This document shows, piece by piece, positions 17,587-25,669 of a stretch of DNA of 64,000 nt; the first letter of the stretch is position 1; each line of letters begins with the position of its first letter. The notes under the pieces were generated by a model. That model was not told the origin of the DNA and ran no database searches. It worked only from the letters and a program-made list of their open reading frames with translations. The stretch is from Nocardioides aquaticus. Its GTDB lineage: Bacteria; Actinomycetota; Actinomycetes; Propionibacteriales; Nocardioidaceae. The DNA lies in contig NZ_CP075371.1 in the NCBI RefSeq assembly GCF_018459925.1, positions 1,550,001 through 1,614,000 on the forward strand, written 5' to 3'. The position numbers and the translations under genes were made by a program.

Positions 17587-18155
17587 GCGCGGGACGGGCG
17601 GACGGACCCGACGGGCCGTACGGGGAGCCGTACGAGGAGGTCGGGTCGGTCGGCGAGGAGGCGGCGAAGCTGTTCGACGCCTTCTCCGAGATGTTCACCA
17701 CCGGCCGGACCGAGCAGGCGCCGGGTCCGCAGCAGGGCCCGCAGCAGGGCCCGCAAGAGGGTGCCGGACGGGGCCGGTGGAGCGGGGACGGGCTGGCCGC
17801 GCTGGCTGCCGACGCGATGGGTGCCCTGCGCGACGCCGACCTGCACGTCGCGACGGGCGGTGAGGACTGCCGGATCTGCCCGGTCTGCCGCGCGATCCAC
17901 GCCGTCCGGGAGACCACGCCGGAGGTCCGCTCGCACCTGGTGACGGCGGCCCGGTCGCTGCTGGCCGCGGGCACCGCCCTCGTGGACCAGCTCGACCAGC
18001 CCACCGACCCGGAGGCGTCCCCGCCGCCGCGCCCCGCACGCCCGCCCCGGCCACCCGGCCCGGGGGTGGAGCGGATCGACCTCGACCAGCACGACGAGCA
18101 CGACGATGAGCACGATGAGCACGGGGCCCCCGGGTCCCAGGAGGAGCACCGGTGA
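17583..18155 (+). CDS. DUF5304-like small conserved actinobacterial protein
   Basis: A 190-aa protein from GTG 17583, in a GTGA overlap with the ArsA-like gene. Residues 1-60 are acidic/Gly-Pro rich with a QQGP repeat ('PGPQQGPQQGPQ'). The conserved core holds 'CRICPVCRAIHAVRETTPEVRSHL' pieces, a CxxCxxC motif fit for metal binding. The tail is Pro-rich and then His/Asp/Glu-rich ('HDEHDDEHDEH'). It ends in a 4-base overlap with the first ROK kinase. Position and Cys motif match the Rv2183c-type gene of the same neighbourhood. Function is unknown. Confidence 0.75.
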   Translation: MSAGRADGPDGPYGEPYEEVGSVGEEAAKLFDAFSEMFTTGRTEQAPGPQQGPQQGPQEGAGRGRWSGDGLAALAADAMGALRDADLHVATGGEDCRICPVCRAIHAVRETTPEVRSHLVTAARSLLAAGTALVDQLDQPTDPEASPPPRPARPPRPPGPGVERIDLDQHDEHDDEHDEHGAPGSQEEHR

Positions 18156-19090
18156 GCCTGACCTGCGGCATCGACGTCGGCGGGACCAAGATCGCGGGCG
18201 CCGTGGTGGCCGAGGACGGCACCGTCCTGGAGCACCGCCGGGTGGTGTCCCCGGCCGAGGACCCCGAGGCGATCGAGGACGCCATCGTCGGCCTGGTGGC
18301 CGACCTCGGCTCACGGCACGCGCTGACCGGGGTCGGGGTCGGCGCCGCCGGCTACATCGACTCCGGGCGCTCGGTGGTCATGTTCGCGCCCAACATCGCC
18401 TGGCGCGACCGCGCGCTCCGTGAGGACCTCCAGGAGCGCACGCACCTGCCGGTGGTGGTCGAGAACGACGCCAACGCCGCGGCCTGGGGCGAGTTCGCGT
18501 TCGGTGCGGGGAGCGCCTTCGACGACCTCCTGCTGGTCACCGTCGGCACCGGCGTGGGCGGGGGCGTCGTCGTCGACGGCGAGCTCTACCGCGGCGCCTC
18601 GGGCGTGGCGGCCGAGATCGGGCACATGCGGGTGGTGCCGGACGGGCTGCCCTGCGGCTGCGGTCGGCACGGCTGCCTCGAGCAGTACGCCTCCGGCCGC
18701 GCGCTGCTGCGCCAGACCCGCGAGGCCGCGGCGACCGACCCCGGCGCGGCCGTGCTCGTCGCCGCCGCGGGCGGGGACGCCGAGGCCATCACCGGTCTGG
18801 CGATCACCGCCGCGGCCCGGGACGGCGACCCGTTCGCGCTGCGCTGCCTGGCCGGGCTCGGCCGCTGGCTCGGCGAGGGCATCGCGTCGATCTGCGCCGT
18901 CCTCGACCCCGGGGTCGTGGTGATCGGCGGTGGCGTCAGCGAGGCCGGCGACCTGCTGCTCGACCCGACCCGCGCCGCCTTCGCCGACCAGGTCATCGGC
19001 ACCGGCTACCGCCCGCTGCCGCAGATCGTGCAGGCCACCCTCGGCAACGACGCCGGCGTCATCGGCGCCGCCGACCTGGCCCGGCGCTGA
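18152..19090 (+). CDS. glk: ROK-family glucokinase
   Basis: A 312-aa kinase from GTG 18152 (overlap with the gene before). N-terminal phosphate-binding 'GIDVGGTKIAGAVV', catalytic Asp region 'VVENDANAAAWGE', 'TVGTGVGGGVVVDG', and the ROK zinc motif with Cys/His ligands in 'GHMRVVPDGLPCGCGRHGCLEQYASG'. Length and motifs are typical of actinobacterial ATP-dependent glucokinases, which phosphorylate glucose to glucose-6-phosphate and in Streptomyces also take part in carbon repression. No HTH is present, so it is an enzyme rather than a ROK repressor. A second ROK gene follows after 5 bases. Confidence 0.92.
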   Translation: MSLTCGIDVGGTKIAGAVVAEDGTVLEHRRVVSPAEDPEAIEDAIVGLVADLGSRHALTGVGVGAAGYIDSGRSVVMFAPNIAWRDRALREDLQERTHLPVVVENDANAAAWGEFAFGAGSAFDDLLLVTVGTGVGGGVVVDGELYRGASGVAAEIGHMRVVPDGLPCGCGRHGCLEQYASGRALLRQTREAAATDPGAAVLVAAAGGDAEAITGLAITAAARDGDPFALRCLAGLGRWLGEGIASICAVLDPGVVVIGGGVSEAGDLLLDPTRAAFADQVIGTGYRPLPQIVQATLGNDAGVIGAADLARR

Positions 19091-19095
19091 CCCCG

Positions 19096-20043
19096 GTGGC
19101 GGCCGCGGTGGCGGCCCCGGTGACGGCCGACCCGGGCCGGGGGCTCGTCGTCGGCATCGACGTCGGCGGCACCAAGGTGCTCGGGGTCGAGACCGACGAC
19201 CACGGGCGGGTCGTGCGGACCGCTCGCACGGCGACCCCGGGGCGTACCGCCACCCCGGGCGAGATCGAGGACGCCCTGTCCCGGGTCCTGGACGAGGTCG
19301 CCGACGGGCGACCCGTTGCCGCGGTCGGCGTCTCGGCGGCGGCGCTGGTCGGGCCGGACGGCGTGGTCCGCTTCGCCACCCACCTGCCCTGGCGCGAGCA
19401 GCCGGTGCACGCCCAGCTGGAGCAGCGCTGGCAGGTGCCGGTCGCACTCGAGAACGACGCGAGCTGCGCCCTGCTGGCCGAGCAGGCCCACGGCGCCGCC
19501 CGCGGCGTCGACGACGTCGTGATGATCACCGTCGGCACCGGTATCGGCGGTGCGATCAGCATCGGTGGCCGGCTGGTCCGAGGGCGCCAGGGCATGGCCG
19601 GCGAGCTCGGTCACCAGCAGGTCGTGCCGCAGGGCCTGCCGTGCGAGTGCGGGTTGCGCGGCTGCTGGGAGCAGTACGCCAGCGGCAACGCGCTGGTGCG
19701 GCTGGTCGCCCACACCCGGCCCGACCTGACCGCGGGCCCCGACGTCACCGCGGCCGCCCGCGCCGGGGACGGCTCGGCGCGCCAGGCGTTCGCCTCGGTG
19801 GGGGAGTGGCTCGGCGTCGGCACCGCCTCGTTGATCGCCGTGCTCGACCCTGCGCTGGTCCTGGTCGGCGGCGGGGTCTCGGAGGTCGGGGACCTCCTCC
19901 TCGGCCCCGCCCGGGTCGCGATGCGCCGCGCCCTCTACGCCGGCGACCACCGCGAGGTGCCGCCGATGGTGCAGGCCACGATGGGCCCCCACGCCGGCGC
20001 GATCGGCGCCGCCTGGCTGGCGACGGGACTCGACCGGCGGTAG
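19096..20043 (+). CDS. Second ROK-family sugar kinase
   Basis: A 315-aa kinase starting at GTG 19096 ('VAAAVAAPVTADPGRG'), with a short N-terminal extension before 'GIDVGGTKVLGVE'. It has 'VALENDASCALLAE', 'TVGTGIGGAISIGG' and the zinc motif 'CECGLRGCWEQYASG'. It resembles the preceding glucokinase along its whole length but differs in the sugar loop (NDAS versus NDAN, GHQ versus GHM), so the substrate may differ (glucose, mannose or another hexose). The pair most likely arose by tandem duplication and they are probably cotranscribed. Intergenic repeat copies follow the stop. Confidence 0.88.
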   Translation: MAAAVAAPVTADPGRGLVVGIDVGGTKVLGVETDDHGRVVRTARTATPGRTATPGEIEDALSRVLDEVADGRPVAAVGVSAAALVGPDGVVRFATHLPWREQPVHAQLEQRWQVPVALENDASCALLAEQAHGAARGVDDVVMITVGTGIGGAISIGGRLVRGRQGMAGELGHQQVVPQGLPCECGLRGCWEQYASGNALVRLVAHTRPDLTAGPDVTAAARAGDGSARQAFASVGEWLGVGTASLIAVLDPALVLVGGGVSEVGDLLLGPARVAMRRALYAGDHREVPPMVQATMGPHAGAIGAAWLATGLDRR

Positions 20044-20057
20044 GCGGCGCTCGGCTC

Positions 20058-20129
20058 CGGTGGTCGAGGAGCGAGCGCAGCGCCTCGGTGGTCGAGGGGC
20101 GAGCGCAGCGAGCGTCTCGAGACCGTCAC
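20058..20129 (+). repeat. Intergenic repeat family 1, left copy (two tandem units)
   Basis: GGTGGTCGAGGAGCGAGCGC followed by a second unit GGTGGTCGAGGGGCGAGCGC and AGCGAGCGTCTCGAGACCG. Related copies lie at 21593-21658 (inverted) and 45291-45337. The two copies here flank the DUF222-HNH gene as inverted repeats. Confidence 0.82.
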
Positions 20130-20241
20130 TAAATCCTGTTAACGAACCTTTGATCGAATGTATCCGTGCTGGGCGGGCATAACCACCCCTGACCTGTGGA
20201 AACACCCCAGGACTGTCGGTGGCGAGTGCTTGGATTGATCC

Positions 20242-21516
20242 ATGGCCACCACCAAGGACACCACCACCGCACACCCCGTGCCGGCCGGTGTCCGCGCCCT
20301 GTCGGCGAGCGTGACGGCGTTGGCGGAGCGGCCCCTGTTCGCGTTGGATGCCGCCACCACCCGCGACACCATCCAGTCGCTGGCGGTGCTGGAAGCCAAG
20401 GTCGCCTCCTTCAAGCTCGCCGTCCTGGCCCACGCTGAGGAGGTCCAGGTCGGCGCTGACACCGGGTGCACCTCCACCGGGGTGTGGGCAGCGAACGCCA
20501 CCCGGTCGCAGAAGAACGTGTCCGCTGCCCAGGTCAGGCTCGCGACCGCACTCGAGACCCGGTGGACGAAGGTCCGTGACGCGCTCGCGGCCGGTGTCAT
20601 GAATCCCGACCAGGTCCGCGTGGTCGTGAACGCGTTGGAGGACCTCCCCGACGACCTCGACGCGGGGTTGGTGACACAAGCCGAGGAGGCCCTGGTCGGG
20701 TACGCGGTCGAGTTCGATCCCGCCGAGCTGAGGCAGCTGGGGGCGCACATCCCGACCCTGATCGCACCGCAGGTCGGTGAGGAGATCGACCGCAAGAGGC
20801 TCGAAGCCGCTGAGGCGAAGGCCGCGCAGAAACGCCGGTTCACGCTGTCGTTCGACGGCCACGGCACCGCGCACGGGCGGTTCACGATCCCCGAAGTCCA
20901 AGGGCAGATGCTGCAGAAGCTCCTCCACGGGTTCGCTGCCCCCGGCCACGTGAACTGCACCCCCGACGCTGAGTCCGGGCAGAAACGGGAATGGGTCAAG
21001 GGCCGCCCGTCGGCGCAGAAGCTGGGTGAGGCGTTCTGCGAGCTCATCGAGAACTACCCCCGCACAAACGCCCCGAAGCTGGGGCGCACCGACGGCACGT
21101 TCATCACGACCACCACCTTCGACCTCCTCACCACCGCATTGGGGACCGCGACGCTCGATGACGGGACCCCGATGACCGCCGCCCAGGCGATGCGCCTGGC
21201 GTGCGAGGCACGGATCATCCCCGTCGTCCTCGGCGGCAACGGCGAGGTCCTGCACCAGGGCCGGGCCCGACGCCGGTTCACCGCAGCCCAGACCTACGCC
21301 CTGCACGCCCGCGACAAGCACTGCACCGCGAAGGGCTGTGACTGGCCGCCGGGTCTGTGTCACGCCCACCACGACACGTTGTTCTCCGAAGGCGGCCTGA
21401 CTGACATCGAGGACGGACGCCTGCTCTGCCCCCACCACCACGCCCGGGCCCACGACCCGGCCTACGACATGAAGGTCCACGCCGACAACGAGGTCACCTT
21501 CCACCGGCGGACCTAG
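20242..21516 (+). CDS. DUF222 + HNH endonuclease domain protein (REP13E12-like)
   Basis: A 424-aa protein from ATG 20242, preceded by an AT-richer promoter region (20130-20240, with TTAACG and TTGATC elements). The DUF222 domain spans about residues 20-310 and the C-terminal HNH nuclease has 'CTAKGCDWPPGLCHAHH' and 'LLCPHHHARAHD', with paired Cys ligands and the HNH histidines. Such proteins are multicopy in actinobacteria and correspond to the 13E12 repeat proteins of Mycobacterium. They behave like selfish or mobile elements. The gene sits between inverted copies of repeat family 1 and ends in a large hairpin, and its codon use is less GC-extreme than that of its neighbours, which fits an inserted cassette. 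Confidence 0.9.
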   Translation: MATTKDTTTAHPVPAGVRALSASVTALAERPLFALDAATTRDTIQSLAVLEAKVASFKLAVLAHAEEVQVGADTGCTSTGVWAANATRSQKNVSAAQVRLATALETRWTKVRDALAAGVMNPDQVRVVVNALEDLPDDLDAGLVTQAEEALVGYAVEFDPAELRQLGAHIPTLIAPQVGEEIDRKRLEAAEAKAAQKRRFTLSFDGHGTAHGRFTIPEVQGQMLQKLLHGFAAPGHVNCTPDAESGQKREWVKGRPSAQKLGEAFCELIENYPRTNAPKLGRTDGTFITTTTFDLLTTALGTATLDDGTPMTAAQAMRLACEARIIPVVLGGNGEVLHQGRARRRFTAAQTYALHARDKHCTAKGCDWPPGLCHAHHDTLFSEGGLTDIEDGRLLCPHHHARAHDPAYDMKVHADNEVTFHRRT

Positions 21517-21529
21517 GCCGACCCAGCTC

Positions 21530-21580
21530 GGTCGATGGGTGATCTGCACTCACCAGGTGCACGGGGATCACCCATCGACC
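21530..21580. terminator. Long palindrome after the DUF222-HNH gene
   Basis: GGTCGATGGGTGATC (21530-21544) pairs perfectly with GATCACCCATCGACC (21566-21580); the loop holds a second stem TGCAC/GTGCA. It follows the stop by 14 bases. It can serve as a terminator, but its size and inner symmetry would also suit a structural end of a mobile cassette. Confidence 0.65.
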
Positions 21581-21592
21581 TGCGGGGGATGG

Positions 21593-21658
21593 CCTCGAGA
21601 CGCTCGCTGCGCTCGCCCCTCGACCACCGTGGTTCGGCGCTCGTTCCTCGACCCCCGA
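21593..21658 (-). repeat. Intergenic repeat family 1, right copy (inverted)
   Basis: On the reverse strand this reads as two units with GGTGGTCGAGGGGCGAGCGC and AGCGAGCGTCTCGAG, matching the left copy at 20058-20129 in opposite orientation. Both copies end in the TCTCGAG block facing the HNH gene. Confidence 0.82.
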
Positions 21659-21673
21659 CCACCGGCGTACCCG

Positions 21674-21741
21674 GCTGTCCGGAACCGTCACCTCGAGGCG
21701 CCGCGAGCGTCATCTCGGCTGTCCGCGAGCGTCATCTCGGC
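21674..21741 (-). repeat. Intergenic repeat family 2, copy A
   Basis: On the reverse strand, two units of CCGAGATGACGCTCGCGG plus a GCGCCTCGAGGTGACGGT end block. Over about 67 bases it is nearly identical to 39085-39151, with differences only at the outer end. It lies between convergent genes and touches the stop of the membrane-protein gene. Confidence 0.85.
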
Positions 21742-22346
21742 TAGACGCGGGCGCCGTCGTCGTACGGGTCCCGCGGCTCGCGCGGCATCTTCCAGACCAG
21801 GTAGACGAACCCGGCGATGAACGCGGCGACCAGTGCCAGCGTGACGACGGTCGGCAGCGCCAGCCCGAGCAGCAGCGAGACCAGCAGCACGGCGGGGGCA
21901 CCGATCACGCCGGCCCAGGCCGCGCGGCGGTCCGCGGTGGTCGGCGGCACCGGCGGCGGGGCGGGCGGCACGAAGGGGGCGTCCGGGGCCTTGGCCAGGT
22001 CGGCGTCGGGGTCGCCGGGTCGGGGCGGCGGGTCGCCACCCTCGCCGGCGCGGGGGGCCGGGCGGTCGAAAGGCTCGAAGAGGCGTCGCAGCCGGGCCGG
22101 GTCGGTGCCCGCCGGGTGCTGCTCGGAGCCCGGGGGCCGGGGCGGGCCGGGCTCGTCGAGCGTGGCGCGTTCGCCGAAGTTGGCCACGATCGAGGCCCAC
22201 GCGGCGTCGTCGTCGGCCGGGGGTCCGGGCGGGGCGGGGTCGGCGTCCGGGCCGATGCTCGTGCCGTCCACCGTGCCGTCCACCGGGTCGTTCGCGTCGG
22301 TGGGCTCCTCCGGAGCCGGTCCGGGGTCCTGCGTACCGCCAGCCAC
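21741..22346 (-). CDS. Pro/Asp-rich membrane protein of unknown function
   Basis: A 201-aa protein from ATG 22346. Residues 1-135 are low-complexity, rich in Pro, Asp, Gly and Ala, with one ordered-looking patch ('DDAAWASIVANFGERATL') seen in conserved actinobacterial relatives. Two membrane helices close together at about 145-185 ('VIGAPAVLLVSLLLGLALP', 'TLALVAAFIAGFVYLVW') are followed by a short basic cytoplasmic end. It is divergent from plsC across 141 bases. The stop falls in repeat family 2. The disordered N-terminus with paired helices suggests an envelope-associated scaffold, but this is a guess. Confidence 0.72.
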   Translation of the reverse strand: MAGGTQDPGPAPEEPTDANDPVDGTVDGTSIGPDADPAPPGPPADDDAAWASIVANFGERATLDEPGPPRPPGSEQHPAGTDPARLRRLFEPFDRPAPRAGEGGDPPPRPGDPDADLAKAPDAPFVPPAPPPVPPTTADRRAAWAGVIGAPAVLLVSLLLGLALPTVVTLALVAAFIAGFVYLVWKMPREPRDPYDDGARV

Positions 22347-22487
22347 GGTGCGAGGCTACGCGACCCACGGGCGGAGCAAGTCCGGGCCCGCTCCGCACCG
22401 GTGCCCCGGGCGTCCTCCAGGGACTAGGGTGAGCCCGCTGGACGCCGGACCGGGCCGACGCCGCGCAGACGAGGGAGAGGTGTCGGC

Positions 22488-23254
22488 TTGTTCTACTGGT
22501 TCCTGAAGTGGATCGCGATCGGGCCGCTGCTCCGCATCGTCTTCCGGCCGCAGTCCCACGGCCTCGAGCACGTGCCGACCGAGGGTGCGGCCATCCTGGC
22601 CAGCAACCACCTGTCGTACGCCGACTGGCTCTTCATGCCCAACGCCCTGCCGCGGCGGGTCAGCTTCGTGGCCAAGGCGGAGTACTTCACCGGCCGCGGG
22701 GTCAAGGGCTGGCTCCAGAAGACCTTCTTCTCGGGGGCCGGCCAGATCCCGATCGACCGCGGCGGCCGGGACGCCGCCGAGGGCGCGATGCTCTCCGCGA
22801 GGAGGGTGCTGGAGCGGGGGAGCTGTTCGGGATCTACCCCGAGGGCACCCGCTCGCACGACGGCCGCCTTTACCGCGGCAAGACCGGCGTCGCGCGACTC
22901 ACGCTGGAGGCCGGCGTGCCGGTGATCCCGGTGGCGGTCGTCGGCACCGACACCGTCGCGCCCCCGGGCAAGAAGTTCGGCGCGATCACCCGCCCGGTCG
23001 TCCGCTTCGGCGCCCCGCTGGACTTCTCCCGCTACGCCGGGATGGAGAACGACCGCTACATCCTGCGCTCGATCACCGACGAGATCATGTACGAGATCAT
23101 GCGCCTGTCCGGGCAGGAGTACGTCGACCAGTACGCCGCCCGCGCCAAGGAGCTCGCCAAGGAGCAGACCAAGGAGCTGGCGAAGGAGCAGGGCCGGGCC
23201 AAGGACCGCGCCGGCTCGGCCGACGTCGCCTCCGGGCAGCGCAAGGCGTCCTGA
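22488..23254 (+). pseudogene. plsC: 1-acyl-sn-glycerol-3-phosphate acyltransferase (PlsC-like), frameshifted
   Basis: It starts at TTG 22488 with GAGGGAGAGG (22471-22480) upstream. The acceptor motif 'ASNHLSYADW' (NHxxxxD form) and 'GQIPIDRGG' are in one frame; after 'SARRVLERG' the frame shifts at the G-run 22816-22820, and 'ELFGIYPEGTRSHDGRLYRGKTG' pieces, with the conserved EGTRS, continue in the next frame to TGA 23254. Adding one G restores a protein of about 256 aa. The tail is a Lys/Glu-rich helix ('AKELAKEQTKELAKEQ'). The enzyme would acylate lysophosphatidate to phosphatidate at the membrane (Rv2182c-like). PlsC activity is normally essential, so a homopolymer base-call error is more likely than true loss. 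Confidence 0.85.
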
Positions 23255-23259
23255 CGCCG

Positions 23260-24459
23260 ATGGCCGCCACCCGGGCCGCCGGGGCCGTCGCGGTCGAGGG
23301 CCGGCTGCTGCGGGCGCTGGCCGGGCTCCGGCTCGTCGTGCTGCTCAACGCCTGGGGCGTGGGCCTGTGGACCCTCGACGGCGCCGCACGGCCCGCCGGC
23401 GTGGTCGCCTGCCTGGTGCTGATGACGGTGTGGACGGGCGTCGCGACCTGGGGGTACGCCTCCCCGGCCCGCCGGGGACCGGTCCTGCTCGGTCTGGACC
23501 TGGCGGTCGCCCTCGGGGTCCTGCTGGCCGGGCCGTGGGTCAAGGGCCCTGACTTCGCCGCCACCGTGCCGGGCTTCTGGATCATGGCCGTGCTGTTCGC
23601 CTGGGCGATCCACCTGCGTACCGCGGGCGGGCTGGTCGCCGGGGTCGTGCTGGCCGGGGTCGACCTGGCGCTGCGGCCGGACGTGACCCTGACCGTCTAC
23701 GGCAACGCGTTCCTGCTGGTCGTCGGCGGTCCCGTCGTCGGCTACCTCACCGGGTCCCTGCAGCAGATGGCCGACGAGCGCGACCGGGCCGAGCGGGCGG
23801 CGGCGACGGCCGCGGAGCGCGCCCGACTGGCGCGTGCGGTGCACGACGGGACACTGCAGGTGCTGGCGCTGGTGCAGCGGCGGGCCGGCGAGCTCGGCCC
23901 GCACGCCACCGACCTGGGCCGGCTGGCCGGTGAGCAGGAGCGCGGGCTGCGTCGCCTGATCCGGGCGCAGGACGCGGTCGCGGCGGGCGGCTCGCCCGGT
24001 GCGGGCGGCGACGGGAGCCCGTACGGCCCGTACGGCCCGGACGGGTCGGCCCTGGCTCCCGGGGAGCCGGTCGACGTGGCCGCCCTGCTGGCCTCGCTCG
24101 GCGCCCGCCCGGGGGTCGAGGTGGTCCTGCCGGGCGGGGTGGTCCCGGCCCCGCCGGTGACGGCCCACGAGCTGGTCGCGGCCGTGGTGGCCTGCCTCGA
24201 CAACGTCGCCCGCCACGTCGGCGACGACGCCCGGGCCTGGGTGCTGCTCGAGGACCTCGGCGACGAGGTGGCGGTGTCGGTGCGCGACGAGGGCCCCGGC
24301 ATCGCCGAGGGGCGCCTCGACGACGCCGCCGCGCAGGGCCGCCTCGGTGTGCGGGAGTCGGTGTGCGGCAGGGTGGCCGACCTGGGGGGCACCGCCACCC
24401 TGGACACCGGCCGCCACGGCACGACGTGGCGCCTCGCCGTACCCCGGGAGCACGCGTGA
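23260..24459 (+). CDS. macS: MacS-family sensor histidine kinase (DUF5931 N-terminus)
   Basis: A 399-aa protein from ATG 23260, five bases after plsC. Five to six hydrophobic segments lie in residues 15-170 (DUF5931-type membrane input). The dimerisation box has His195 in 'RAVHDGTLQVLALVQRR', and the ATPase domain has 'ACLDNVARHVGDDARAW' (N-box) and 'VRDEGPGIAEGRL' (G1). A Gly/Pro repeat ('SPYGPYGPDG') lies between the two. The MacS/MacR pair is an actinobacterial system reported in Corynebacterium for membrane or macrolide-type stress. The response regulator is two genes downstream, with a flavin-reductase-like gene between them. Confidence 0.87.
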   Translation: MAATRAAGAVAVEGRLLRALAGLRLVVLLNAWGVGLWTLDGAARPAGVVACLVLMTVWTGVATWGYASPARRGPVLLGLDLAVALGVLLAGPWVKGPDFAATVPGFWIMAVLFAWAIHLRTAGGLVAGVVLAGVDLALRPDVTLTVYGNAFLLVVGGPVVGYLTGSLQQMADERDRAERAAATAAERARLARAVHDGTLQVLALVQRRAGELGPHATDLGRLAGEQERGLRRLIRAQDAVAAGGSPGAGGDGSPYGPYGPDGSALAPGEPVDVAALLASLGARPGVEVVLPGGVVPAPPVTAHELVAAVVACLDNVARHVGDDARAWVLLEDLGDEVAVSVRDEGPGIAEGRLDDAAAQGRLGVRESVCGRVADLGGTATLDTGRHGTTWRLAVPREHA

Positions 24460-24974
24460 CCATCCACACCACCCACCCCTTCGCCGCCGACCCCGACCCC
24501 GTACGCCGGCTGCGCGGCCGGCTGGCCTCGGGCGTCACCCTGCTGACCAGCGGCGCCGGCGCCAGCCGGGCGGGGCTGACCGTCACCTCGGTCGTCGTCG
24601 CCCACGGCGAGCCGGCCCGGGTGCTCGCCCTGGTCGATCCCGACTCCGACCTCGCCGACACCGTCGCCGAGGTCGGCACCGCCGTGCTCCAGCTGCTCGG
24701 CTGGGAGGACCGCGACCTGGCCGAGGCCTTCGCCGGCGCCGCCCCCGCGCCCGGCGGGCTGTTCCGGCAGGCGACCTTCGAGGACACCGCCTGGGGCCCG
24801 CGGCTGGCCGGCGACCGCACCTGGGCCGGGCTCCGGCTGGAGTCGACCGACGAGGTCGGGTGGTCGCGCCAGCTGCGGCTGGTCGTGGAGGAGGTTGTGG
24901 CCGGGGACGCCGGCCCGGCGCCGCTGCTGCACCACCGCGGCCGCTACCGCCGCCTGGAGGGGGAGACGTCGTGA
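24456..24974 (+). CDS. Flavin-reductase-like FMN-binding split-barrel protein
   Basis: A 172-aa protein from GTG 24456 (GTGA overlap with macS), ending in a GTGA overlap with macR. The N-terminus 'PVRRLRGRLASGVTLLTSGAG' followed by 'GLTVTSVVVAHGEPARVLALVDPDSDL' pieces matches the start of the PF01613 fold. The segment 'WGPRLAGDRTWAGLRLES' and the C-terminal 'LLHHRGRYRRLEG' with conserved His and Tyr also fit. Such proteins reduce or bind FMN and often partner a monooxygenase, but none is present here. Being translationally coupled on both sides to the two-component genes suggests a redox-sensing or accessory role. Confidence 0.8.
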   Translation: MTIHTTHPFAADPDPVRRLRGRLASGVTLLTSGAGASRAGLTVTSVVVAHGEPARVLALVDPDSDLADTVAEVGTAVLQLLGWEDRDLAEAFAGAAPAPGGLFRQATFEDTAWGPRLAGDRTWAGLRLESTDEVGWSRQLRLVVEEVVAGDAGPAPLLHHRGRYRRLEGETS

Positions 24975-25669
24975 CGGCACCGGAGGCGCAGGCCGACCAG
25001 GCCGCGCAGGCCCTGCGGGTGATGGTGGTCGACGACCACCCGATGTGGCGCGACGCCGTCGAGCGCGACCTGGCCGCGGCCGGCTTCGACGTCGTCGCCG
25101 TCGCGGCCACCGGCGCCGAGGCGGTCGCCCGCTTCCCGGCGGCCCGTCCGCAGGTGGTGGTGCTGGACCTGCAGATCCCGCCGCCGTCCGGGGTGGAGGT
25201 GACCGGCCAGGTGCTCGCGCACGACCCGTCGGCGCGGGTGCTGATCCTCTCGGCGTCCGGCGAGCAGGACGACGTGCTCGCCGCGGTCAAGGCCGGCGCC
25301 ACCGGCTACCTGGTCAAGTCGGCCTCCCGGGAGGAGCTGGTCGACGCCGTACGCCGGGTCGCCCGCGGCGAGGCCGTCTTCACCGCCGGGCTGGCCGGGC
25401 TGGTGCTGGGGGAGTACCGCCGGCTCTCCGAGCCCGCGCCCGGCCCCGAGCGCCCGCAGCTGACCGAGCGGGAGACGGAGGTGCTGCGGATGGTGGCGAC
25501 CGGGCTGTCGGCCCGTCAGATCGCCGACCGCCTCGTGCTCTCCCACCGCACGGTGCAGAACCACGTGCAGAACACGCTGCGCAAGCTGCAGCTGCACAAC
25601 CGGGTCGAGCTGACCCGGTGGGCGATCGAGCAGGGCCTGGACGGCGAGCCGGACGACCCGCGTGCCTGA
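24971..25669 (+). CDS. macR: MacR-like LuxR-family response regulator
   Basis: A 232-aa protein from GTG 24971. Receiver domain residues about 15-135: 'MVVDDHPMWRDAVER', phospho-acceptor Asp in 'VVVLDLQIPPPSG', 'ILSASG', and Lys in 'GYLVKSAS'. The C-terminal LuxR HTH spans 'LTERETEVLRMVATGLSARQIADRL' pieces and 'SHRTVQNHVQNTLRKLQLHNRVEL'. It is the partner of the MacS-like kinase at 23260. Downstream GNAT overlaps by 8 bases, so the run macS - flavin reductase - macR - GNAT - coiled-coil protein is likely one transcript. Confidence 0.9.
   Translation: MTAPEAQADQAAQALRVMVVDDHPMWRDAVERDLAAAGFDVVAVAATGAEAVARFPAARPQVVVLDLQIPPPSGVEVTGQVLAHDPSARVLILSASGEQDDVLAAVKAGATGYLVKSASREELVDAVRRVARGEAVFTAGLAGLVLGEYRRLSEPAPGPERPQLTERETEVLRMVATGLSARQIADRLVLSHRTVQNHVQNTLRKLQLHNRVELTRWAIEQGLDGEPDDPRA

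Noticed and set aside
20044..21740. Insertion sequence with transposase at the DUF222-HNH locus
   Set aside because: No DDE or serine/tyrosine recombinase motif; the only protein is DUF222-HNH, and no target duplication is evident.
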